A stretch of 64,000 nt of DNA, taken from NCBI RefSeq assembly GCF_023147505.1, contig NZ_JAHXPB010000004.1, positions 285,942 through 349,941 of the forward strand, in the 5' to 3' direction. Positions 8,659 through 17,369 of this stretch are shown one piece after another. The position numbers were made by a program, and so were the translations under genes. The DNA comes from Brevundimonas sp. EYE_349 (GTDB lineage: Bacteria > Pseudomonadota > Alphaproteobacteria > Caulobacterales > Caulobacteraceae). Within the stretch, counting starts at the first letter, position 1. Each line of letters begins with the position of its first letter. The notes beneath the pieces are model-generated. The model had not been told where the DNA came from, searched no databases, and saw nothing but the letters and a program-made list of their open reading frames with translations.

Positions 8659-10968
8659 TCACTTCCGCTTGCCCTTGCGGACGCCTTTCAGGCCGCCGGA
8701 CGGCTTGGCGCCGTTGCGGGGCTTGGGGCCGCCGGGGCGGTTCTTGCCGCGCATCGGCGGGCCGTCGCCGCCCCGCCCGCGCACGCCATAGCGCGGGGCC
8801 GCAGCGTTGGGATCGCGAGGTTCCGGTTCGCTGAGCATCTCGAAGACCAGACCGCCGGTGACGGGCGTGGCCTCGCGCAGCTTGACCTCGACCATCCGGC
8901 CCAGGGTGAAGCGCTTGCCGGTGCGTTCGCCGACCAGGGCGTGGGCGCGGTCGTCGTGGGTGAAATATTCGCTGCCCAACGTCGAGACCGGGACCAGACC
9001 ATCCGCGCCCGTGTCCTCCAGTCGGATGAACAGGCCGAAGCGGGTGACGCCGGTGATGCGCCCGGCGAAGGTCGCGCCGATATGCTCCTCAAGGAAGGCG
9101 GCGATATAGCGGTCCATGGCGTCGCGTTCGGCGGCCATCGAGCGGCGCTCGGTCGTCGTCACCTGTTCGGCGATGGCGGGCAGTTCGGCGATTTCGCGGT
9201 CGGTCAGCCCATCCTTGCCCAGGTTCAGAGCGCGGATCAGGCCCCGGTGCACGATCAGATCGGAGTAACGTCGGATCGGCGAGGTGAAGTGGGCGTAGCG
9301 GTCCAGGTTCAGGCCGAAGTGGCCCACGTTCTCGGGGCTGTAGATCGCCTGCATCTGGGTGCGCAGCACGACCTCGTTGACGACATCGGCGTGTTCGGTG
9401 TCGCGCGTCTCGTCCAGCAGCTTGTTGAACCGTTTGGTCGTGCCCGGCTCGCCCTTGTTCCACGGCTTGCCGATGGTCGACAGGAAGTCGGCCAGATTGA
9501 AGATCTTCTCCTGACTGGGCGCGTCGTGGATGCGGTAAATGAGCGGGGTCTTCTTCTGCTCCAGCGTCTCGGCGGCGCAGACGTTGGCCTGGATCATCAT
9601 CTCCTCGATCAGCCGGTGCGCCTCCAGCGAGGTGCGCTTCTCGATAGAGGCGATGCCGCCGTCCGGCGCCATGCGGATGCGGCGTTCGGCGGATTCGATC
9701 TGCAGGGGGCTGCGCTTGAGGCGACCCTTCAGCATGGCGTGATAGGCGTTCCACAGCGGATAGAGGATGGCCTCCATGATCGGGCCGGTCGTGTCGTCGG
9801 TCTGGCCATCAATGGCGGCCTGGGCCTGTTCGTAAGACAGTTTGGCGTGCGACCGCATCAGGCCGCGCACGAACCTGTGGCCCGTCTTGCGGCCATCCTT
9901 GTCGAAGACCATCCGCACGGCCAGGCAGGCGCGGTTCTCGCCCTCCTTCAGGCTGCACAGGCCGTTCGACAGCACCTCCGGCAGCATCGGCTCCACGCGG
10001 TCGGGGAAATAGGTCGAGTTGCCTTTTTCGCGCGCCTCGCGGTCCAGTTGAGAGCCGGGGCGGACATAGGCGGCGACGTCTGCGATGGCGACCCAGACGA
10101 TCCAGCCGCTAGGGTTCTTTGGATCTTCGTCGCGCACCGCATAGACCGCGTCGTCATGGTCGCGCGCATCGGCGGGGTCGATGGTGATGAAGGGAACCTC
10201 GCGCAGGTCCTCGCGGCCCTTCAGCGTCGGCAGTTCCTGATCCTCGGCTTCGCGCTCGACCGCCTCGGAGAAGCCGGTGGGGATGCTGTGGGCGTAGATG
10301 GCGATCAGTGAGGCGGCGCGAGGATCGTCCTCCTTGCCGATATGCTCCAGGATCTTGCCGCGCTTGGGGCCATAGCGGTGGTCGCCCTTTTCGATGGCGG
10401 CCAGGACCAGATCGCCGTCGCGTAAGCTCCCGGACTGGGCCTGGGGCACCAGCAGGACGTCCTTGGAGCGGCGGTCGACCGGCTCCACGCGGGTTTCGCG
10501 CGCCGATTTGCGGATGACGCCCAGGACGCGGTTTATGCCGATATCCAACTTCTTGATCAGGCGGGCTTCCCAGCCTTCGGCGCCGCGCTGGAACTTGACC
10601 AGCAGTCGGTCGCCCAGGCCGGGGGCGGCCTTGGTCTTGTCGGGGATCAGCAGGGCGTGGGGGGCGTCGGGGCTGGCCTCGACCAGGCGCACGTGCAGTT
10701 CGCCGTCGCCGTCACGCTCGATCACATCGGCGACGCCGACGGGGGGCAGGGCGCCGGCTTCGGAAAAGCCCTTGCGGCCGCGCTTGCCCAGCCGGCCTTC
10801 GGCTTCAAGCTCGCGGATCATTTCGCGCAGGGCCCGGCGGTCGCCGCCCTTCAGTCCGAAGTGGCGCGCGATATCGGTCTTCTCGGCCGATCCGGCCTCG
10901 CGCAGGAAGGCGACGAGGGTGTCTTTGTCGGGGAGACCGGCGGGCGGTCTCTTGGATGATTTGGTCAT
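8659..10968 (-). CDS. rnr: Ribonuclease R
   Basis: A 769-residue 3'-to-5' exoribonuclease. Domains in order: an N-terminal winged-helix-like part (about 1-70), cold-shock-like RNA-binding regions, the RNB catalytic domain with TIDPADARDHDDAVYAV carrying the metal-binding aspartates, an S1 domain (TGVTRFGLFIRLEDTGADG, about 640-720), and a Lys/Gly/Arg-rich tail. The tail resembles those that aid helicase activity or tmRNA contact in other RNase R proteins. It degrades structured RNA. The start ATG at 10966-10968 gives MTKSSKRPP; the reading frame stays open much further upstream across the antisense of the next gene, but that extension has no homology and is rejected. Confidence 0.95.
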   Translation of the reverse strand: MTKSSKRPPAGLPDKDTLVAFLREAGSAEKTDIARHFGLKGGDRRALREMIRELEAEGRLGKRGRKGFSEAGALPPVGVADVIERDGDGELHVRLVEASPDAPHALLIPDKTKAAPGLGDRLLVKFQRGAEGWEARLIKKLDIGINRVLGVIRKSARETRVEPVDRRSKDVLLVPQAQSGSLRDGDLVLAAIEKGDHRYGPKRGKILEHIGKEDDPRAASLIAIYAHSIPTGFSEAVEREAEDQELPTLKGREDLREVPFITIDPADARDHDDAVYAVRDEDPKNPSGWIVWVAIADVAAYVRPGSQLDREAREKGNSTYFPDRVEPMLPEVLSNGLCSLKEGENRACLAVRMVFDKDGRKTGHRFVRGLMRSHAKLSYEQAQAAIDGQTDDTTGPIMEAILYPLWNAYHAMLKGRLKRSPLQIESAERRIRMAPDGGIASIEKRTSLEAHRLIEEMMIQANVCAAETLEQKKTPLIYRIHDAPSQEKIFNLADFLSTIGKPWNKGEPGTTKRFNKLLDETRDTEHADVVNEVVLRTQMQAIYSPENVGHFGLNLDRYAHFTSPIRRYSDLIVHRGLIRALNLGKDGLTDREIAELPAIAEQVTTTERRSMAAERDAMDRYIAAFLEEHIGATFAGRITGVTRFGLFIRLEDTGADGLVPVSTLGSEYFTHDDRAHALVGERTGKRFTLGRMVEVKLREATPVTGGLVFEMLSEPEPRDPNAAAPRYGVRGRGGDGPPMRGKNRPGGPKPRNGAKPSGGLKGVRKGKRK

Positions 10969-11073
10969 TAGGTCTTTACGTAGCGCGGAACCGCGCGTTT
11001 GGGTCAAATCTTGCGTGATTTGACCGGGTGGATGTGGGGCTTCAGCTTCCGCCGATCCCGAATGGAGTCTTCG

Positions 11074-12474
11074 ATGTCCCTCAACGCCCCCGCCCTGAGC
11101 GCGACCGTATCGTCGCCGCTGGATCTGATCGGCAAGACGCCGATGGTGGAGGTGACGAAGATCGACACCGGGAAATGCCGCCTGCTGCTCAAGCTGGAGT
11201 CCCAGAACCCCGGCGGCTCGATCAAGGACCGGATCGCGATCGAGATGCTGGACGCCGCCGAACGGGAAGGCTGGCTGAAGGAAGGTGGAACCATCGTCGA
11301 GGCGACGGCCGGCAATACGGGCCTGGCTCTGACGCTGGTCGGCCGCGCAAGGGGATATAAGGTGCTTCTGGTCATCCCGGACAAGATGTCCAAGGAAAAG
11401 ATCCAGCATCTCAGGGCTATGGGCGCCGATGTTCGCCTGACGCGTTCGGATGTCCCGCACGGCCACCCGGAATATTACACCGATATGGCCGAGCGCCTGT
11501 CGCAGGCCATCCCCGGCGCCTATTACGTCAATCAGTTCGCCAACCAATCGAACGCCGAGGCCCATGTGAAGACGACAGGGCCGGAGATTTGGGAACAGAC
11601 GGGCGGCGACATCGACGCCTTCGTCGCCGGCATCGGTTCGGGCGGCACCATCACCGGCACGGCCCGGTATCTGAAAAGCGTCGGCTCCAAGGCCGAGATC
11701 ATCCTGGCCGATCCGGTCGGTTCGACCCTGGCGGGCATCGTCAACGACGGCGTGCCGGGGCCGGAGGGCGGCTATACCGTTGAAGGCATTGGTCAGAATT
11801 TCGTGCCCGACACGGCGGACATGAGCTTGATCGACAGGGCCTATTCCATCCCTGACGTCGAGGCCATCGCCACGGCGCGCGAACTGTTGCTGAAGGAAGG
11901 GATTCTGGCGGGGTCGTCGTCGGGCACCCTGATCGCCGCCGCCGTGCGCTGGTGCCGAGAGCAGACCGAGGCCAAGACCTGCGTCACATTCGTCTGCGAC
12001 ACAGGCGCCAAATATCTGTCCAAGGTCTATAACGACGCCTGGCTGGCGGATCAGGGTCTGGGCGAGCGGGAAATCCACGGCGACCTGTCGGACCTGATCA
12101 ACCGCAAATACGACAAGGGCGACGTGGTCGTCGCCGGCCCCGGCGACACCCTGGACACCGCCTTCAAGCGGATGAAGGGCGCGGACGTGTCGCAACTGCC
12201 GATCATAGAGGACGGCCGTCTGGTCGGCATCCTGGACGAAAGCGATCTGATCCAGGTCATGAACACCGACGAGATCACGCGCAAGGAGCGGTTCGCCAAG
12301 CCGGTGTCCTCGGCCATGACGCGCGATCTGGACACGGTTCAGGTGAAGGAGCCGCTGGACGCCCTGATCCCCGTCTTCGACCGCGACCGCGTGGCCATCG
12401 TGCTGGACGGCGAAAAGTTCGTCGGCCTGATCACGCGCACCGACCTGATCAACCACCTCAGCCTGAATCGCTAA
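11074..12474 (+). CDS. Cystathionine beta-synthase (PLP fold plus two CBS domains)
   Basis: A 466-residue protein. The PLP-dependent fold type II domain (about 1-330) shows the Schiff-base lysine in NPGGSIKDRIA, the phosphate-contact motif EATAGNTGLAL and the GIGSGGTITG loop. Residues about 340-466 form a tandem CBS pair (VAGPGDTLDTAFKRMK and SSAMTRDLDTVQ), a regulatory module that usually senses adenosyl compounds. There is no N-terminal haem-binding Cys/His extension like that of animals. The start is chosen for GGAG six bases upstream; ATG 11062 is an in-frame alternative. With the gamma-lyase 4 bp downstream it forms a reverse transsulfuration operon. A plain cysteine synthase is less likely because of the CBS pair and the partner gene. 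Confidence 0.88.
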   Translation: MSLNAPALSATVSSPLDLIGKTPMVEVTKIDTGKCRLLLKLESQNPGGSIKDRIAIEMLDAAEREGWLKEGGTIVEATAGNTGLALTLVGRARGYKVLLVIPDKMSKEKIQHLRAMGADVRLTRSDVPHGHPEYYTDMAERLSQAIPGAYYVNQFANQSNAEAHVKTTGPEIWEQTGGDIDAFVAGIGSGGTITGTARYLKSVGSKAEIILADPVGSTLAGIVNDGVPGPEGGYTVEGIGQNFVPDTADMSLIDRAYSIPDVEAIATARELLLKEGILAGSSSGTLIAAAVRWCREQTEAKTCVTFVCDTGAKYLSKVYNDAWLADQGLGEREIHGDLSDLINRKYDKGDVVVAGPGDTLDTAFKRMKGADVSQLPIIEDGRLVGILDESDLIQVMNTDEITRKERFAKPVSSAMTRDLDTVQVKEPLDALIPVFDRDRVAIVLDGEKFVGLITRTDLINHLSLNR

Positions 12475-12478
12475 GCCC

Positions 12479-13642
12479 ATGTCTGACAAGAAGAACAGCA
12501 AAGGGTTTTCGACCCGCGCCATCCATGCCGGACAGCATCCCGACCCGACGACGGGCGCGGTGATGACGCCGATCTACGCCACCTCGACCTATGCCCAGGA
12601 AAGCCCAGGCGTGAACAAGGGTTACGAATACGCGCGCGGGAAGAATCCGACGCGCGAGGCGTTCGAGGCCTGTATCGCGGACCTGGAGGGCGGCACGCAC
12701 GGGTTCGGCTTCGGCTCGGGCATGGCGGCGACGTCGACGGCGCTGGAACTGCTGGACGCGGGCGATCATATCGTTACAGGCGACGACCTGTACGGCGGTT
12801 CGTGGCGGCTGTTCGAGCGGGTGCGGCGGCGCACCATGGGTCTGGATTTCGCCTATGTGGACCTGAGCGACATCGCGGCGGTCGAGGCGGCGATCACGCC
12901 CAGGACGAAGATGCTGTGGGTCGAGACGCCCACCAATCCGCTGATGAAGCTGGCCGACATCGCCGCCCTGTCGAAAGTGGCCAAGGCGCACGGGCTGCTG
13001 CTGATCGTGGACAACACCTTCGCCACCCCCTTCTGCCAGCAGCCGCTGAGCCTGGGGGCCGATGTGGTGATGCATTCGGCGACCAAATATCTGAACGGCC
13101 ATTCGGACATCATCGGCGGGGTGCTGGCGACCGCAGACGCTGAGCTGGCGACGCGGATCAAGTTCCTGCAGAACTCTGTCGGCGGGATCATGGGGCCGTT
13201 CGACGCCTTCCTGGCCAATCGCGGCCTGAAGACCCTGGCGCTCAGGATGAAGGCGCATTGCGAAAACGCCCTGACCGTGGCGCGCTGGCTGGAGACGCGG
13301 GCGGGCATCGCCAGGGTCATCTATCCCGGCCTGATCGCCCACCCGCAGCATGAACTGGCCGCGCGCCAGATGCACGGCGGCTTCGGCGGCATGGTGACGG
13401 TCATCCTGGATGGCGATCTGGAGCGCACCAAGCGCGTGCTGGAGCGGGTTCAGGTGTTCACCCTGGCGGAATCGCTGGGCGGCGTCGAAAGCCTGGTGAA
13501 CCACCCGGCGATCATGACCCACGCCTCGGTCCCCAAGGAGGTCCGCGAGGCGGGGGGCGTGAGCGACAACCTGTTCCGCCTGTCAGTCGGCGTGGAGAAC
13601 GTCGAGGACCTGATCGCGGACCTGGATCAAGCGCTGGGCTGA
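12479..13642 (+). CDS. Cystathionine gamma-lyase / gamma-synthase family enzyme
   Basis: A 387-residue PLP enzyme of the Cys/Met metabolism family. The Schiff-base lysine is in HSATKYLNGHSD, YEYARGKNPTR and GFGFGSGMAAT are the conserved early motifs, and AESLGGVESLVNHPA closes the active site. It begins 4 bp after the cystathionine beta-synthase stop, so the pair probably converts homocysteine plus serine to cysteine through cystathionine. Sequence alone does not separate lyase from synthase in this family; the partner argues for lyase. Its 3' end overlaps the convergent thioesterase gene by 16 bp. Confidence 0.88.
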   Translation: MSDKKNSKGFSTRAIHAGQHPDPTTGAVMTPIYATSTYAQESPGVNKGYEYARGKNPTREAFEACIADLEGGTHGFGFGSGMAATSTALELLDAGDHIVTGDDLYGGSWRLFERVRRRTMGLDFAYVDLSDIAAVEAAITPRTKMLWVETPTNPLMKLADIAALSKVAKAHGLLLIVDNTFATPFCQQPLSLGADVVMHSATKYLNGHSDIIGGVLATADAELATRIKFLQNSVGGIMGPFDAFLANRGLKTLALRMKAHCENALTVARWLETRAGIARVIYPGLIAHPQHELAARQMHGGFGGMVTVILDGDLERTKRVLERVQVFTLAESLGGVESLVNHPAIMTHASVPKEVREAGGVSDNLFRLSVGVENVEDLIADLDQALG

Positions 13643-14097
13643 CCCCCGGCGTCGTCCATCCTGAGGGCGACGAATCTGCCTTCGAAACGGCCCGCGGCCT
13701 GACCGTTCTCGGTCAAGGTCGCGGCGACTGTGATCCGCGCCTTGCCCTTGCGGTTGAACAGGGCGAGGAAGCGCGACCAGTTGTCGGGATCGGCCAGCAC
13801 GGCGGTGGACTGGAACGCGCTTGCGATAGGCTGGTCATAGTGGACGGTGTTGGATTGGATCACCAGTCGCGCCGTCAGCCCCTCGGCCTTCAGTTTCGTA
13901 TGTACCAGCGACCAAGCCGACAGGATGGCCAGGGCCGAGGCGCTGCCGCCGAAGACCGTGTCACGATGGTTGATGTTGGGGGCCAGCGGCGCCTGCAGCG
14001 TCAGAGCGTCGGCATCGACCGTCATGACCTCGACCTGCATCGCCTGGGACAGCGGGATATGATCGCGGAGGTAGGATTGAAGGGCGTCATTGGTCAT
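13627..14097 (-). CDS. Hotdog-fold thioesterase (YiiD C-terminal type)
   Basis: A 156-residue single-domain protein with the pattern APLAPNINHRDTVFGGSASA, in which the NxxHRxTxFGGS segment is the hallmark of the YiiD_C hotdog domain. These are thought to act on acyl-CoA or acyl-carrier-protein thioesters; the substrate is unknown. The ATG at 14095-14097 precedes MTNDALQSYL. Its tail overlaps the convergent gamma-lyase gene. Upstream lies decayed sequence, so it is probably transcribed on its own. Confidence 0.8.
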   Translation of the reverse strand: MTNDALQSYLRDHIPLSQAMQVEVMTVDADALTLQAPLAPNINHRDTVFGGSASALAILSAWSLVHTKLKAEGLTARLVIQSNTVHYDQPIASAFQSTAVLADPDNWSRFLALFNRKGKARITVAATLTENGQAAGRFEGRFVALRMDDAGGQPSA

Positions 14098-14654
14098 GAC
14101 GCCTTCCTTAGCAACTGCCTTCGGGACGCGGCCAGCCCTCAGCCCGCCAGGACGGTCTGGTGGCCGGTGACGGGCGGCAGCTTCTTCTCGGGGGCGGGGC
14201 GTTTCACTGGCGCCTTTGCGGGCTTGGGCAGGGCGGCACGGCGATCTCGACGTCAATGATCGGGGGGATGTCGCTGGCGGCCATCACCTGGGTCAAGGGG
14301 CCGTGTTCCACCAGGCGGCGTTGGCGCGCAGGTTGGTGAGCTCGCCGTCGAAGGCGATGACGCCGGCCTTTTCGGGGCTAGGCGCGTTCGCGTTGGACGC
14401 CTGGAGCGTGTCCGTGGACAAAGACATCCTGCCGCCGTCATGTGGCGCGATGAAGCCGCAGCCTTTGGTGGGATTGCAACATTTAGCAGAGCCGGTAGCC
14501 ATCTCGACACGTCCGTCTGGCGTTGGCCGCAGGCAGGGAACCCTGGTCGGCCGGTCGGGTCTGAATTGGATCGGCTTTGGGACCTCGGTGCGTGACAAGA
14601 GCAGCGGCGTTACGCTGAGAGGGATCGACACGCCCCCGTTCTGCAAGGGTGGCG
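14098..14654. other. 557-bp gap holding decayed coding sequence
   Basis: No intact gene is convincing here. On the minus strand 14293-14502 is a broken cold-shock gene (listed separately). Below it, still on the minus strand, the frame reads LTQVMAASDIPPIIDVEIAVP and then, after an apparent frameshift near 14240, a Pro/Lys-rich tail ending in LPPVTGHQTVLAG before a TGA near 14144. This looks like the C-terminus of an ancestral protein. The part at 14503-14654 shows nothing recognisable. Confidence 0.55.
14293..14502 (-). pseudogene. Decayed cold-shock (CspA-type) protein
   Basis: From the ATG at 14500-14502 the frame reads MATGSAKCCNPTKGCGFIAP then HDGG, which lines up with the family start MATGTVKWFNPTKGYGFIAP. 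Trp, Phe and Tyr of the RNA-binding face are all cysteine here. Straight after the GG codons one base is missing relative to the expected AAG-GAT; in the shifted frame DVFVH, the next conserved cold-shock motif, can be read. Further on ELTNLRANAA matches the family C-terminus. The combination of lost aromatic residues and a frameshift argues for a pseudogene, unless there is a sequencing error. Confidence 0.7.
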
Positions 14655-15365
14655 TCAGAAGTCGTAGGACACCTTGGCGACCAGGGCCTGTTTGTACTGT
14701 TCGCCAAAGGTGTCGGCGTCGGTGTCGTGATAGCGGACATCGAGCGACAGGGCGTTGGTCAGGGCGTAGGTCACGCCGGCGTTCCAGCCGGTGTAGTCGG
14801 GTCCGCCCGTCTGGTCGCGCCGCCCCACCGCCGCCGCGCCGTTCAGCCGGGGGGTGAAGTCCCAGCCGATCTGGCCCTCGATCCAGGTGAAGGATTGGGT
14901 CGAGCCGGCGGCGTCGGGCGAATATTGGACCTGCAGTCGGGCGCTGGCCGGGCCGATGGAGCGGCTGATGTTGCCGGTCAACTCCCAGGCGTCCTCGTCA
15001 TAGCCGCGCTCGGCGCCCAGGCGGTTCTTGTAGGCCAGGTTGACGTCGAACTGATAGCCGAAGGCCTCGGGCTGATAGCCGATGACGAACTCGGCCTCGA
15101 CATTCGAGCCGCCCGACTGGACGGTCTCGAAGCCGGGGCCGGCGTAGAACAGGCCGTCCGCGCTCTGCCACGTCGCCGAGCCGAAGGCGTAGCCGTCATT
15201 GCCGGACTTCGACGCATTTTTGGACCGATTGTCCGTGCCGGCGCCCAGTTCGAACGACCAGGCGTCCCTCCACGACGGAGCCGAGGCGGTTTGGGCCGCC
15301 GCCGGTGCAGCCAGCGCGGCGGTGACGGCGACGGCGGCGAACATGGGGGCGGCGGTGCGGATCAT
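14655..15365 (-). CDS. TorF-type putative porin
   Basis: A 236-residue outer-membrane protein. It has a signal peptide (MIRTAAPMFAAVAVTAALAA, cut near AAAQT), alternating hydrophobic/polar beta strands throughout, and ends in Phe (AKVSYDF), the usual signal for beta-barrel assembly. Features such as FEVELGAGTDNRSK-like opening strands, AFGSATW and YAGPGFETV fit the family of small putative porins known as TorF-like. The transported substrate is unknown. Confidence 0.75.
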   Translation of the reverse strand: MIRTAAPMFAAVAVTAALAAPAAAQTASAPSWRDAWSFELGAGTDNRSKNASKSGNDGYAFGSATWQSADGLFYAGPGFETVQSGGSNVEAEFVIGYQPEAFGYQFDVNLAYKNRLGAERGYDEDAWELTGNISRSIGPASARLQVQYSPDAAGSTQSFTWIEGQIGWDFTPRLNGAAAVGRRDQTGGPDYTGWNAGVTYALTNALSLDVRYHDTDADTFGEQYKQALVAKVSYDF

Positions 15366-15400
15366 GACGGCTCCAACGCGCGAAATGCGGTTCGGCGCCT

Positions 15401-16339
15401 TTAACGTGCTCCGGTCTTGATGGCGAATTGATCCGTGGCCTGAGCGAACTCTTGTCGCAGGCGCGCCACCAGTTCGGCGGTCGGCAGGACGTCGTGGATG
15501 GCGCCCGCCCCCTGGCCCGCCGACCAGACGGTTTTCCAGGCCTTGGCCTCGGCGCCCATGTCCAGCTTGTGGTCCGGCAGTTGCTTGGGGTCGACGCCGT
15601 TCTCGATCAGCGACTTGCTCATGAAGTTGGCCGGAATGCCGGAGACGGCGGGCGTATGGACGATGTCGGTCGAGCCGCTGTCGATGATCATCTGCTTGTA
15701 GGCAGGGACGGCCATCGCCTCGTTCGTATTGATGAAGCGGGTGCCCATATAGGCGAAGTCGGCGCCCAGCATCAGGGCGGCGGCCACGTCCTGACCCGTC
15801 GACAGGGCGCCCGAGAGAATGATCGTGCCCTCGAAGAAGCTGCGGACCTCATTAACCAGGGCGAACGGGTTGATGATGCCCGCGTGGCCGCCGGCGCCGT
15901 TGGCCACCAGGATCAGGCCGTCAACGCCCGCCTCGGCCGCCTTTCGCGCATGGCGGATGTTGGCGATGTCGTGGAAGACCTGACCGCCATAGCCATGCAC
16001 CGCATCGACCACGTCGCGCACGGCGCCCAAGGAGGTGATGATCAGCGGCACCTTCTCCTCGACCGACACCTCCAGATCGGCCATCAGCCGGGGATTGGTC
16101 TGGTGCACGATGTGGTTGACGCCGAAGGCGGCGGCCTCTGGCCTCAGCCGCGATTTGATGTCCTGGACCCACTCGCGATAGCCCTCGGTCGTGCGCTGGT
16201 TCAGCGAGGGGAAGGTGCCGATCACCCCGGCGTTGCACGCCTCGACCACCAGGTCCGGCCCCGAGACCAGGAACATGGGCGCCGAGATGATCGGCAGGGT
16301 CAGACCTTTTTGCAGCGAGGTGGGAATGGCCACGGGCAT
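15401..16339 (-). CDS. Nitronate monooxygenase family protein
   Basis: A 312-residue TIM-barrel flavoprotein. It opens LPIISAPMFLVSGPDLVVEA, has the FMN phosphate-binding GAGGHAGIINPFALV, and LGADFAYMGTRFINTNEA near the end, all typical of the 2-nitropropane dioxygenase / nitronate monooxygenase family. It would oxidise alkyl nitronates with FMN and oxygen, although many members have unknown physiological substrates. The gene stands 35 bp upstream of the porin gene in the same direction, so cotranscription is possible. Confidence 0.88.
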   Translation of the reverse strand: MPVAIPTSLQKGLTLPIISAPMFLVSGPDLVVEACNAGVIGTFPSLNQRTTEGYREWVQDIKSRLRPEAAAFGVNHIVHQTNPRLMADLEVSVEEKVPLIITSLGAVRDVVDAVHGYGGQVFHDIANIRHARKAAEAGVDGLILVANGAGGHAGIINPFALVNEVRSFFEGTIILSGALSTGQDVAAALMLGADFAYMGTRFINTNEAMAVPAYKQMIIDSGSTDIVHTPAVSGIPANFMSKSLIENGVDPKQLPDHKLDMGAEAKAWKTVWSAGQGAGAIHDVLPTAELVARLRQEFAQATDQFAIKTGAR

Positions 16340-16894
16340 CTCCTTGGTTTTCTTTCGCTACGCTTAGCGGGCTATTGCGGGGGAAGGCAATCGTCAGCGC
16401 GGCGGTGCGTTGAAAGGCACGCCGACCGTGAAGGTCCGGTCCTCGTCGCTTGGGCCGAGACTTGCCGGATCCAGCCGGCCGCGCTGCACGACGTGGATGC
16501 CGGCCTGTCCAAGACCGAGCCCTGCTGTCATCGGTGGTCCAATCTAGATTTGAGACATGAGCGCGAAAAACAGGGTCTCAATCGTCTGAAGTCGGGTGGT
16601 CGTGAAATTGCACTGCACTCGGGAAGGGCGTGCAAAGTCCAAGGGCGTGCAATTGTGCGGGTGAAGTTGGACTTGGAAAAAAACAGTCCAGCGAGTTCAA
16701 GTGGGTCCAACCCTTCGTCCTGCTGTTCGAAACGGCGCATTATACGGGCGTTTGCGGGGGCGGTCGGTCGATTGACGCTGCCTGGCATAAAGACGTTGAA
16801 ACGGCGACTGAAGTTGTCGAGAGATAGGATGGATGGGGTGTCTTTAGTCTTCGCTAGATGCGGGAGGATTTTCAGACGCGCCGCAAGGGCCTAA
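16340..16894. other. 555-bp gap, relatively AT-rich, no clear gene
   Basis: From 16394 to 16531 the minus strand holds a 45-residue open frame ending in EDRTFTVGVPFNAPPR, which looks like the tail of a lost larger protein. From about 16540 to 16860 the base composition is visibly poorer in GC than the neighbours. It contains a direct repeat of AAGGGCGTGCAA (near 16624 and 16641) and the inverted pair AATTGCAC...GTGCAATT around it. No tRNA, riboswitch or protein gene could be recognised. A small RNA or horizontally acquired remnant is possible. Confidence 0.4.
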
Positions 16895-17365
16895 ATGCCC
16901 GGCATGACCCACTACACCGACAATCTGAGCCAGCTCGGCGCCCAGACCGCCGCACCGACCAGCCCCGAGACCGCCGTGCTGGAGCGGGTGCCGAACCCGC
17001 ACGCGGACACGCTCTATCTGGCCCGGTTCACGGCGCCCGAGTTCACCAGCCTGTGCCCGGTGACCGGCCAGCCGGACTTCGCCCACATCGTCATCGACTA
17101 TGCGCCGGGCGACTGGCTGGTCGAATCCAAGAGCCTGAAGCTGTACCTGACCAGTTTCCGCAACCACGGCGCCTTCCACGAGGATTGCACCGTCGCCATC
17201 GGCCGCAGGCTGGCGGACCTGCTCGCTCCGAAATGGCTGCGGATCGGCGGATACTGGTATCCGCGCGGCGGCATTCCCATCGACGTCTTCTGGCAGACGG
17301 GGGCGGCGCCTGAGGGACTGTGGCTGCCGGATCAGGGCGTGCCGACCTATCGCGGCCGAGGCTGA
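16895..17365 (+). CDS. queF: NADPH-dependent 7-cyano-7-deazaguanine reductase
   Basis: A 156-residue QueF of the short (YkvM-like) type. The catalytic cysteine is in [15 protein letters not shown], and [20 protein letters not shown] is the family signature with the substrate and NADPH-binding residues. It reduces preQ0 to preQ1 in queuosine biosynthesis for tRNA modification. An in-frame ATG at 16904 (MTHYTDNL) is an alternative start. No preQ1 riboswitch was recognised upstream. The gene converges with the histidine kinase, 4 bp away. Confidence 0.95.
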   Translation: MPGMTHYTDNLSQLGAQTAAPTSPETAVLERVPNPHADTLYLARFTAPEFTSLCPVTGQPDFAHIVIDYAPGDWLVESKSLKLYLTSFRNHGAFHEDCTVAIGRRLADLLAPKWLRIGGYWYPRGGIPIDVFWQTGAAPEGLWLPDQGVPTYRGRG

Positions 17366-17369
17366 CCGA

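Noticed and set aside
10969..12522. Extension of the rnr frame upstream to make a protein of about 1,290 residues
   Set aside because: The extra part is antisense to the cystathionine beta-synthase gene, has no recognisable motif, and the RNase R family start at 10968 is clear.
16394..16531. 45-residue minus-strand frame
   Set aside because: It resembles a protein tail but has no complete domain and no ribosome site; noted within the gap instead of as a gene.
16780..16805. Sigma-54 promoter (TGGCAT...TTGA)
   Set aside because: The second element lacks the conserved GC at the required distance.
16700..16894. preQ1 riboswitch upstream of queF
   Set aside because: No convincing short hairpin with an adjacent A-rich tail at the ribosome site was seen.
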